Shown: piece after piece, positions 33,901 through 46,300 of the stretch
Position numbering within the stretch: the first letter of the stretch is position 1
Layout: each line of letters opens with the position of its first letter
DNA from: Aspidapion aeneum
Taxonomy: Eukaryota > Arthropoda > Insecta > Coleoptera > Brentidae
Assembly (NCBI GenBank): GCA_963576565.1
Contig: OY755044.1
Coordinates: 39,019,235 to 39,083,234, forward strand
Length of the DNA stretch: 64,000 bases
Direction of reading: 5' to 3'
Translations under genes and position numbers: made by a program
Notes under the pieces: model-generated
Databases searched by the model: none
Told to the model about the DNA's origin: nothing
What the model saw: only the letters and a program-made list of their open reading frames with translations

Positions 33901-36900
33901 GTATTACAGGGTAAAATAGGAGTGTATTGATTTTCCTTTACTTATAATAGAAGCAGAGGGGTCATTAGAATGATATTTAACATGGATTTTCTACTTAGAC
34001 ACGCACGCCAATTTTTCTATACCTACGGCTAGACAACAGTTATAAAGCCTATAGACTAGACAGTTTCATATATATAGCTACTAAATTTAGTTTAAATTAG
34101 CGTAAAAGTGGATTAAAAGAAATAATCTTGTAAACAAAGCAAATTTATACCTTACCGAACAGTATGGAAATAGCTACAGCATTGAAAATAGCGTAGGGGA
34201 GCGGGGGGTAATGGGAGCCACCACGGTTACTCATCCCTGGATAACGATCAGACATATCCGAATGCACCCAACGCTTTGGCTTGCTCGCCCTACTAGCCCT
34301 AGCTACCTGCGTAGGCTTTTCAGTTTGTTGTCGATAGTGTACGGAGCGCTGTTTGTTTTCATTACTTTGTATCTAAGAACACGTGCTTATTAAAAACATG
34401 GTAAGTACTGCTATGTTTACTACTTATAAATAAATTTTGTGGCAGGTAGTTTACTAATGTCGGTATTCCAGGAAGCATAGTTTATTTGAAATAACAAAAA
34501 ATACCCTTCAATTTTTAATAACCTCAAATTTAGCAAGTGGTCATGTGGGGGTAATGAGAGCCAAGTGGCTCCCATTGCCCGCATTAGCTCTCATAACCCC
34601 AAATTACATTTTCATTATTTCAGATGCCTCGTAAGAGGTCCAGAGAGACCCAAAAAGTCTTCTGGTCAGTAGAAGATCTGCAGAGAGCTTTCCGTTTGGT
34701 AGAAAGGTGGTCAAAGCACCAGAAAAGCAGCGGCTGAATGTAATATACCCTGCCCTACTTTGCAAAAACGCATTAAAAAAACAAATTTGCAAATGTGACC
34801 TGACATTGATCAAAATCGTTGTGTTATATGTGACGATGTTCGTAAAGAAAACGAACACTGATTCAGGTGCACTGTGTGCGGTATATGGACACATTACAAA
34901 GGTTACAGTTGCGACTTTCATCAATCAATAATCAAAAAACAACAAGAATTTTTTTTTAAGTATTTTTATGCTGAAATAAAAGTTTAAATTTAAATTAATT
35001 GTTTTTTATTTAAATAGAAAATAGAAACTAAATTATGCGTGTAATGGGAGCCAAATGAACTTTTTTTTAAAAGAAGAAAAAAGTAATTTCTTGTTTTCTT
35101 ATTTTAAAACTTTAAAGTCATAAGTTGCGAAACATACAGTATTTAAAGTTTATCAGGGCAAATAGCAAACAAAGTATGTTTAGAAGTTTTTATAGCACTT
35201 CTTCCTGGTGGCTCCCATTCTCCCCCGTTCCCCTACATACATACAGGGTCTCTAGCCAAGGTAAGCACCTTTTAGGGACTTATGAGATGCAAAACAAAAT
35301 TAAGGACATTCCCTTAATAAAACCTGACTTTATTTTAGAATCGACTTTATTCTGACAGATTTATCAAGAAAACTGACAGCTAAACTCTCAAAATTGACAT
35401 ACCAAAGTCAAATTTAAAAAAAAAATCGCTAACTTTCATTTAATAAATACAGACACTAATAAATCCGGTTCTTAAATACACAAAGGCCGAATTTTGAAAG
35501 AAAGCAGCTGCTTTTTACATGTAAATCTGTCACAATACGGTCGATTTTAAAATAAGGTCAGGTTTTATTCCAATAAGTGTCTAATATTTCTTTGCTCAGG
35601 TGTGTAATAAACCAAAATTTGCCTGGACAAGAGGGGGACAATCGCCCCCCCCCCTTTCCCCGCATGTGACCAACACTGGATACAAGACAGAACAAGGCTT
35701 GAAAATAAGTTTCCAACTAAATTTAGAAATATGGAGAAAATAAAACGGTTATTCTTAAATGCCTCTAGATCTGCGTTTGAAGCTATTTCATAAAAAAGTA
35801 TAACTTCATGTTAAACCGAGAAATAAAACAAACAATAGAACAATGAAACAAGAAAAAAATACGTTTTCTCACACTGTTTTCCACTACTTGCCTAACGAGT
35901 CATTTAATTTTGCTTTACATAGGTATTACATGATGAAAACTGAAAAGTACCGCTAAAGTATTTAATTCTACAAAAAACAAACCATCTTAGGGCAATCAAA
36001 ATGCTACTAGTTTGCTGACCTAAACAATTATTGTATACAAATACAGTCGAATTTCGATAACTTGAACAACCATCTGACACATAAAAATTTTGACTTATCG
36101 AGACTTCGACTTATTATAAACAAAAATTATTGCGTGTTTTTTTAAAGAAAAAATTGGTATACTTGCAACAATTCTGATACAACCAAGTCTATATTAAAAA
36201 CGTCTCTCATACATGTTTATACATAATTTTTGTTCTTAAACATAAATGTATGAATGTAAATATTTACTTTACCGAAAAGTCGTTTTTTGTGACATAGTAA
36301 CGTACACACAACCCCTAAACGTATAGCAAATCGAATATAAGTGACACTGAATTGCGTCTTTAAAACATCCCAACGCAAAAAAAACAAGTTAGAGCGATTC
36401 GTAATTAGGGGATTTCCCCAGAAAATTCGACTTATCGAAGTTGGCGCCACATACAATGTTCGAGCTATCAAGATACTCAACTAATCGAAGTTTGAGTTAT
36501 TAAGACCAAATTACATAAATTTCTTACCCTTGACGCTATTGCCAACAGTTTGGTTCGACTTATCAAAGATTTTGAGTTATCGAAGTTCGACTATATAGTC
36601 AAGTGAACTACTTCGTTTACTTAAATATCTTTATTAATTAAAAATAACTAGGTATTTTTCTTTAGTTAAGGCCGCTTGACATAATGCATGAAAAAAAAAT
36701 TCTGTCAAATTGTTGCCTTCAAAAAATCTACTTTTCGTATGACATTGTGCCTGGTCATGCATGGATTCCCCAGAATCTAGTTAAAAATTCCCCAGAATTA
36801 CAGTTTGCATGCAAAAAAATGGCACCGAATTGATAAAAATAGATTGCTGCAACAATCAACTGGATTTGTACTGCGCATGCACCTGGGAAAAATTTCATGC

Positions 36901-39900
36901 CATTTCTTTTTGTCATACCACTGGTCATGCACCATGTCAAGCGGCTTTTAATAACAAAGTTAGCAATTTTGAACGCTTAATTTGGAACGGCCTGTATACA
37001 CTGCGTATTCACAAATATACTACTTATCACAAAAATTTGTACACCTATAATATAAAAACACATGCTTGGTGTACAATGTATTTTGAAAAGCAGTATAGTT
37101 AGACCGTTTGTATATATTGGTGTTAAGCTCCCCTATTCCGTAAATCTTGAAAAATCCAGGGGGATTAACGAATTGCTTCCTGATTGCCTAAATTTACCTC
37201 ATTTTCCTGTGAGAAGCAGATGCTCCGCACCTAATCTAAAGCTACCTATAATTTTAGGTTTGTTTTTCCTTTCGCTGAAGTAAGATTTAAGTGTGTTGTT
37301 CACCTCACACAACTACTTCCTTCGTATGTATTTTTGGATTTTGGTTTTTTTATCGAAATTCGAAGGTAATTTAATTTCCAGACTTTTAAAATGTTTAGTT
37401 CTATAAGCAGTCCAATATTAAATGCCCTGAATATAGAGGTGTTGAAAAAGTAATTATTTGTTACTCGAGTACTCGTTACTCGACAAATAACGGAGTAACG
37501 AATACCGATCCGAAAATTAAATGATTAATTTCGTTGCTTTGATTACTCTGATCCCTTCGATTATTTTAGTATTCAGTAATCACTCAAAAGTCGGTAATCC
37601 AAAATCAGGGAGTAGACAGAATGTATTTTTTTATTCTTGTCCAAACTTTTTGTATACAGGGTGTTCGGCACATGAACCGTCAAAATTTTTTGGGATATTG
37701 TTTGGGTCATTTGCTACATTTTCAACCTTGGAACTTGGGTCCTTAGAGTCACGGCTAAAGAGATATGAATTTTTTAATTTTTTTTCTCAAATTACCCAAA
37801 ATCCCACCTTTAAACCCTTGTAAGCTTTTTATTAATGTCTGGAAAAGCACCATTTCTTTTATAATTCTGTAATCTTATGCTACTTCAACTAATTAATAGA
37901 TTTGTTAAAATTTATGTACCAAAGGGACATACGAGGTTTTTTATTTAAGAACATTAGTGATTTTGTGTAAGAAAATCAATTTCAAAATTAAAAATTTTAA
38001 AAAGTATCGACACTTGAGATCTTTATTTTCTTTTAAAAACTTCTCTAGTTGATTATCTTTCTAACGGTATGCTACACATTGATTAAAAAAAACAATTTTG
38101 CTTTAAAATACGGATATTCCGTGAGACGGGCAATAATCGTTCGGACTTGATAAGAAAAACAATTTCATGTTTGTGATCGTTTCGAACAAAATTATAAATA
38201 ACGAACAAAATACATTATTGCTAAAAGTTTAACTTTTGCTTAAGTAGGTAAACGATCATAAACATCAAATTGTTTTTCTTACCAATTCCGAACGAGTCTC
38301 GCCCTTCTGACGGAATATCCGTATTTTAAAGCAGAAATGTTTTTTTTTATCAATGTGTAGCATAGCGTTAGAAAGGTAATCAACGAAAGAAGTTTTTAAA
38401 AGAAAATGAAGTTCTCAATTGTCGATACTTTTTTTAATTTTTAATTTTGTTATTGATTTTCTTTCACAAAATCACTAATGTTCTTCAATAAAAAACCTCG
38501 TATGTCCCTTTGGTACATCAATTTTAACAAATCTATTAATTAGTTGAAGAAGCATAAGATTACAGAATTATAAAAAAAAATGGTGCTTTTCCAGACATTA
38601 ATAAAAAGCTTACGAGGGTTTAAAGGTGGGATTTTGGATAATTTGAGATTTTTTTTTAAAATTCATATCTCTTTAGTCGTGACTCTTAGGACGCAAGTTT
38701 CAAGGTTGAAAATGTAGCAAATTACCCAAACAATATCCCAAAAAATTTTGACGGTTCATGTGCCGAACACCCTGTATACAAAAAGTTTGGACAAGAATAA
38801 AAAAATACATTCTGCCTACTCCCTGATTTTGGATTACCGACTTTTGAGTGATTACTGAATACTAAAATAATCGAAGGGATCAGAGTAATCAAAGCAACGA
38901 AATTAATCATTTAATTTTCGGATCGGTATCATATCAAATTCATATCTCTTTAGCCGTGACTCTTAGGACGCAAGTTTCAAGGTTGAAAATGTAGCAAATG
39001 ACCCCAACAATATCCCAAAAAATTTTGACGGTTCATGTGCCGAACACCCTGTATATTTTAAGTATATACCTACAAGTAAATGATCTTCGAATTAACAACA
39101 GTCCGTAAATTTTGCACTAATTGTATGATCGAATTGAATACAGTTACAGTAATCAAAGTAACAATAGTAACGAATATATAAAATGATTACTTAGTAGTCG
39201 AGTAACGATTAGTAACGAGTATTCAAAAGTAACGAAAATTAACACCTCTACCGGAATAGCTTAGTTTGAATCAGTGGCGGATCTAGAGTTCGCGGACAGG
39301 AGGGGCAGGGAGGCAACAAAACCCAAAATATTTGCGAGCGCAAAGTACTTAAGGGAAAGGGGGCAAAATGGGATACTTAATTTTATAGGCTTATTTATCC
39401 TATTAAATTATCAACATTGCGTTCGTCATTTGGAATTAAGTTGGCTAGGTAAGTTATCTTTATGTTTTAATTTTTAGTTTAAGCTATTTAGAACTCCATC
39501 GTTTTATTTTGGTTTTTGTAAAAAGTTGACTTTGCCCCATTTCGCCCCGCATACATATGAGGTACGGGGATAAAACCTGATACCGCAGTTTTAGCTAAAC
39601 TGCGCAAGAATCAGTGGCGGATCCAGGGGGGGGGGCACTAGGGGGCACTTGCCCCCCCCCTTCGAGAATTTTTTGAATATACAAAAAATGAGTAAAAAGT
39701 AATTTTTTGCTAATAAAAATTCAAAATTTTTGCCTGCGGCGCATGAAAGTGTCTATTGTTATTATCATCAAAATTACAACCACTAATTCAATAAAATGCT
39801 GCTTAAAAAAATATATACCGTTCTTTACCAACAGAGAATGTCACGTAAAGTGCCCCCCCCGAGAAGCACCTCTGGATCCGCCCTTGGCAAGAATAAAATA

Positions 39901-42900
39901 TCAGATGTTTTATACCCATGACTGATGATTCAATTCTCTCAATATGATTGGTGCCGGTCGGCTGCGCTTAAGTTGGTTTTTGCTCAACATGTGATATTGT
40001 GCGCTATTTATTGTAAAAATAGCTTGCGCATTTTGTGACGATAAGTACATTTTTTACAAACTTTTCGAAATTTTTTTACATTGAACCTTAGAGTAATCTC
40101 TAAGCATTGAACAATTAGTGGGTTTATGTATTATTCATAATTAAGCGCGTTGCCCGTAAAATGAGCCTGCTACTGTATATAATCTTTGTATGATTTTAAC
40201 TGGTGGTTTGGGGCAAAACGGGATTTTTTCATGGGGGCAAAACGGAGTACCTTGTTATACCCCAATTTGCCCCAAAAAAAATTTTTTTTGGTATCATTAC
40301 CGAAAGTTGTATTATATTGTCTTTGCAAGAAATGGGCGCAAAATTCGTGTAGGAGAGTCGACATCGATGACTAGGGCGGTGTTATTCTTTATAAATTTGG
40401 TAAATACTAAATTTAATTATTATAAACTAATGTGTTTTTTATTATAGCTTTTTATTTTTTAAATAAAGATTTTAATCTTGGTTAGTATTTTAATAAATAA
40501 AACTTGTCTTACAAAAATATTGATTCTAAATTACACAACCGCCCCGCCCGTTTTGCCACATATAGGTACCCCATTTGGCCCCGCATATGGTCAACGTTTT
40601 ACAAAAATAAAAAAAAAGTATGAAGCAGTTCTAAATCGTTTAAACTGAAAATTAAAACATAAAGATAACACATCTAGCCAACTTAATTCCAAATGACGAA
40701 AGCAATGGTGATCATTTAATAGGAGAAATTAGCCTATGAAATTAAGTATCCCATGTTGCCCTCATTTTCCCTACGTCTGTTTTAACCATATGTTATGGCA
40801 TAATCTTGAGTCATGTTAATTGTCCCTGGCTTGGCATGAAGCATGCTAAACGCATTTTTAGGGTAAAAACGTCGATTGATGTTGTGGCAACCATAAGGCG
40901 TTTGGGGGACTCGAGCTAAAATAGGTAATTGAAGAAGACTAAAGCATGCGGCACGTGCCCCTTCGACTGCATCTTCGGCTTCTGAAGATCAAATATCATG
41001 TAGAGGTAACATGTGTTGTTTCCACGAAACCGGAATTGATTAGAATATAGCCACGTACTTATATACAGGATGGCGACTTTAGAGAAAAACAAAAACTATA
41101 CTTGATGGTGTATTAAAGTGACACCGCGTCATCAAAACCTTGATGGGCGGGAAGGGAGTAGAGGGGTACATACAGTGGCACGCACTTCCTTTAATTTTTT
41201 TTTTGATATTGATTCCCAAAATGAGGCACTACACTAATTAGTCATTAGCTTACTATTTTACTTGCTTTTTATTGATGTCTTCTTCTAAATGATTTCATTA
41301 GAAAGGAACATATATACTCTTATCTGGTTGTTACAAACATATTATTGATTTAGCCGGGCTTTAACGTTTTCTATTCGTTGTTTTGACTGTTTATGTCAAA
41401 CAAATTATGACGGAGCTTTTCACAAAACAAATTGCCGTTTTTGCAACTAAATCAATGTTTGCGCACATTTTAATATAATCTTTATTTATTAGGTAAGTAC
41501 CTATTTGATCTCTCCTTTAAAAGGTCTTAGTGTTTTATCATTCGAACATTAAACCTTTTTTTTAAGGGTTCTTTACTTAGATTTTGCCGCAAAATTTGGT
41601 TTACCATAGCTATGACGCGGTGCCCACTTACATATATACAACATCAACTATAGTCGACGTTTTTGACGAGCCTTTTTATACCTCAAATCTTTTTTTGTCG
41701 GACTTTCAAAAAGGATCTACTCACAAATAACTTTTTTTTAGGATAGGATCATCCCACTTGTGGTACCTTGTTCAAAAGCTTATTAGGAAAGTGAAACAAT
41801 TTTGTCATACGTCAATTAAAATGTCAAGAGTATGGGAAAAACTATGAAAATTCAAAATGACAAATTCCAAAACGTCAAATAAGTTTTTAATAAATGATAA
41901 ATAAAATAAAAAAAATTACTCTATGATAGATCTGATACCTTCCTAGCTAGCCTATTAGCACACTTCAAGTGAAGCTATCATAATCAGCCTTGAAAACAGT
42001 TTTTTGTCAATATTTCAGAAACTAAAGCTTCTACGAAGTTTTTGATTATAACACAAATTATTGAGCCAAATGTAGTTTACTATATTCCGAAAACCTCATA
42101 TTGATGTGATGCTGTTAAAAAGTTTTAAAATTTTTGAGTGTCAAAAACCTGTTATGGATTTTGACCAAAATAATCTAATCAGCTCGTTAGAGTGTCCAAC
42201 ATTATTTTTTCTGAAAATTTTATGAAAATCGGTTAAAAAGCGGTTTAGGGAAGAGTTTGTGCTGTCGTTGATCCGCCACTGATCAAGCGCGGATCTGGGT
42301 CAAAATCTAGGGGGGGGGGTAATAGTTGACGATTTTTTTCTTTGTAATATTTTTTTTTCTAGGGGGGGGGGGTAATTCTCCTGTTTTCCCTTATTTTATT
42401 AGAAAATAGTGCATATTATTTTTTCTAGGGGGGGTAATTACCCCGTTACCCCCCCCCCCCTCAAATCCGCGCTTGCCACTGATTGAATTTATGATACAAA
42501 AAAGCAGCAAGCTTAATTATTTCAAATTATTCTTCTCAATAACCAAAATCAGGACAAGCGAAAAAAAACAGGGTATTTAAGAGGGTTGTTTTATTGCTGG
42601 ATACCCCGCTGAGGCGCTACTGGATCAAATCACTGTTAACAAATCGACCCAGCGGGGTGTCAACCGGGAGGTTCAAAAAAAGTCATAAAAAACATTGGGT
42701 GAGTTATAAGGCCAAATTTATTATAATAATTAGGACACCCTATAAAAAATACTCTGCCAATCTATGGGCACCTAAGCTCACACTGGGTACTATAGTTATA
42801 GTGTATCTACGTGAAAGCTAATATATCTAAAAACTGAAGTATGTTTTATTGAACTCCAAACTCAATTACCTTTCGTTTGATACCACACAAGCCATGTTTT

Positions 42901-43322
42901 GACTTAAACTCTAATTTTTCAAATCTACCCCCACCCTTTTTTTTTAAACTAAAATGTATTTTGTTTAACTCCAGACTCAATTACCTTTCGTTTGATATCA
43001 CACACGCCATATTTCCACTTAAACACTAATTTTTGAAATTTACCCCCCCCCCCTTTTTTTTTAAATAAACTAAAATGTATTTTGTTTAACTCCAGACTCA
43101 ATTACCTTTCGTTTGATATCACACACGCCATATTTTTTCATAAACTCTAATTTTTGAAATCTACCCCCACCCTTTTATTTGGGTTGTGTTCGGTGGATTT
43201 TGTTCATTTTTAAATGGGACCATCTCGACCCAAAACCCAGCCTGGGTACCAAATTTCATTAAAATCGGGCAAGCGGTTTTTGAGTTATGCGCGTTGGTCG
43301 TTACAGACAGACATACAGACAC

Positions 43323-43353
<31 letters not shown>

Positions 43354-43354
43354 T

Positions 43355-43392
<38 letters not shown>

Positions 43393-46300
43393 GGCGCAAC
43401 AAAAAAGTTTCAAAATCATCTGAAACGCAAAGATATATAAAAATTTTTGAAATCGGAGCAACTTTTTTTTTCTCGAAAAAATTAGGATCACCATAGCTCA
43501 CAATACTATAGTATAGTATATGTGTGAGCTAAAAAATTTAGGGTTGATCGGAATAACTGACAAATGGTTGATTTGGAACATGTTGGAGACAATCAAACCA
43601 GCCACAGTACACACAGTACACCGGTGTATTTTTTAAGTGATGCGTAACAAACTGAATTTTTATAAATAGCTTTATTTTGTTGAGGCGCTTAACTTTTTCC
43701 TCTACAAAAATTCTTCCTAACAAAGTGCTTCGAGCTTCGGACTGACTAAACGAAGCATGCGATTTAAGGAACAATGTTGTCATTTACTTTCAAACACTTT
43801 TTATGATCCATGTAGAAAAAAACGGCCGGTTACATATTTCTTTACTATTGACTTTTTCATGATGAAAAAAGTAATAGTAAGGAATTGATAAACTGCTATT
43901 TTTTTTCTTTGGTTTAAAAAATGTGTTTGAAAGTAAATGGCAACATTGTTCCCAAAAATCATATGCTTCGTTTAGTCTGTCCGACGCTTTAAAGATGTCT
44001 GGGCCTGTCTCAGCAAAATAAAGCTATAAACAAAAATTCATTCTCTTACTCATCACTTAATCAAAAAAATTTTAAATAAAAAAAACACTCAACTGCTAAA
44101 TTTACTTGTAAGTACTAGTCGCAGTTGAGTACAAAATTGATAGGTATACCTATAATGTACGACATGCCGCAACTTTTAGTTTTGAGGCCCAAAGCGCACT
44201 TACCTAATTATACAGTTTTGTATTTTCATAAATCAGGTTATTGGGTAATTTTACACCCAACTGCGACTAGTAGTTACCAGTAAATTTAGCAGTTTGGTGT
44301 TTTTTTATAAAAAAAAAAATTATTTCCAACTTTTAGGTTTAATTCTTATTCAGCCTTATAAAAAGCACTATGCATTTACAATTCATTTAGCTTTACCCAA
44401 AAAGTACGTGTAGATTTTCTACGGACGCGAACAGTATTACCTTTCATTGAGTGATGGTGGAGGAGGAGAGAGGGAGCAGGGAACTAGTAAAATGACGGTA
44501 TCGAAAAAAAACTTAAAGCGTGTGCCGAAAGAATTTTCGAAATCGCTCTAAATTTGTGAAAGGTACAGCTTACTATTAAGGAGGGTGGGGAGAAGAGAGG
44601 GAGAGGAAGGGGGATACTAGTAAAATGATGTTGGAAAAAAAGTCTTAAAGCGTGTGGAGAAAGAATTATTAAAATCGCCCTATATTTGTGAAAGGTATAG
44701 CTACAACTATTACTAATAATGAGGGAGGGGAGAAGAAAGGGAGGGGGAAACTAGTAAAATGATGTTGGAAAAAAGTCTTTAAGCTTGTACAGAAAGAACT
44801 TTTGAAATTGCTTTATATTTGTGAAAGTTATAGCTATAACTATTACTAATAAGGATAGCCGCGACGAGAGAGGGAGAGGGGGGAGGAGGGGACTACTAAA
44901 ATGGTGTTGAAAAAAAAATCTGAAAGCGTATGCAGAAATAGTTTTTGAAATCGCTCTATATTTGATAAAATTATGCGAATTTGGTTTTAGGGTGGGAGGA
45001 ATGGCAAGAGGGGAGATAGGTGGAAGCAGGGAGGACTACAAAGTAAGTACATTAAATTAGAGGACATTTGCAATGGGTAATCAAACGAATTTTAATAAAA
45101 TCGCCTGAAATTTAGATAATTTGTATGCCTTAAAGCCTACATCATGTGACAAAATGGCGTCTGAAGACCGCCATGTTGATTTCTGTTTAAAAAAATATAG
45201 CCTATAGCACCTTCGCGATCAGTAGCAATTCAACGACACCTTTTTTTGTCAAAATCGGTTCAGCCGTTTAGCCTCTAGCGTGACACAAACATACATATTT
45301 ACATACATACAACAATCGAAAAACATTACCCTTCCTTTCGCCGTGCTGCAGTTGGGTAAAAAATAGACCGGTATACTGTGGACTATACATATAGTTTATA
45401 ACTACACTGCTTCTAATGTAATCAATTCTCTATGGAAATATTTATAATATTTATAGATATATTGCAGAAACTGTTAGTTTCCCACAACAACAAATCTTCC
45501 CCAGAGAAAGATTTAATGCGCCGAAGAATAAGAATTTCTCACACTATTTCCCAGAATAAAAAATCAACAAAAGGATATTAATTCCAGCAGTTTACAAGAT
45601 ATACATCTAAACTGCTGACCGTTCTGCTAATAGCGGTTAACAGTAGGCATATACTATTTTCGAGGTACCAAGACGTATCAGTCACAAGGTATTGTATTAA
45701 AAACTTATTGAAAGTGTCAATTGCGATTAACCAATCGCTATCTGGAGATCACAATTTACTTCGCTGACCTCTTTAGTTATTATTGAAACTATAAATAAAA
45801 CGTACTTTAATTTTTTAAGGGTATAACATGTGTGTGTCGACTGTTGAAGGTTGCATTTTGGGTATATTAGAGATTTCAGATGTTTTTCCATTGGTAAAAG
45901 TTATATTAGCTTCCTTCCAGTAATACGAGAGTACAATAATACATAATAAATGTAATACACGGCATTGGTTTATGTATTGCGTCCATATAACATAATAGGA
46001 ATAATAGTAATATCCTAGTACCATAAATTACCCGAAGCAAAAATGTTATTTGAACCAGATGCGTTCCCACCTATGTCATAATCCCTTATACTACAACTAT
46101 AGCAACGCACTTTAATAAAATGCTTTATAAACTGCAAATTACTTGCAATTTTATCGTATTCGTGCATGATCGGTAAATGTCGGTTTTCCTTGAGAATTTC
46201 CAGTAGACGTCGGTTAATTTCGGCTGCCGAAATCGAGATCGAAGTGCTACGAAGTGTTACGGTCACTTCGGAGGAAACAGAAGATATTTCCGATATTGAA

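Larger units (their letters stand above)
39272..42481. mobile_element. Outer hAT-type element with CAGTGGCGGATC ends, containing nested insertions
   Basis: CAGTGGCGGATCTAGAG at 39272 pairs with GATCCGCCACTG at the far end, which is split by the nested element at 42284. Flanks GTTTGAAT and ATTGAATT share TTGAAT but are not a clean duplication. Between the ends are the GGCAAAATGGG foldback (39352-40771), the MITE at 39612-39886, and non-coding DNA to 42270. Pairing these two ends as one element is an inference. Confidence 0.5.

Noticed and set aside
34157..34383. Open frame on the - strand ending [17 protein letters not shown] before a GTAAG donor, resembling a rhomboid first membrane segment
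   Set aside because: Its middle is the inverted end of the pogo element at 34196, and its donor phase does not fit exon 3. Exon 2 at 46371-46488 supplies the true CCPPP membrane segment in phase.
37521..38910. The same open frame on both strands ([12 protein letters not shown])
   Set aside because: It appears twice only because the region is an inverted repeat; there is no sign it is a gene.
43214..43501. Several overlapping open frames rich in TDRQ or VCLS
   Set aside because: They are translations of the (CAGA)n microsatellite in different frames.
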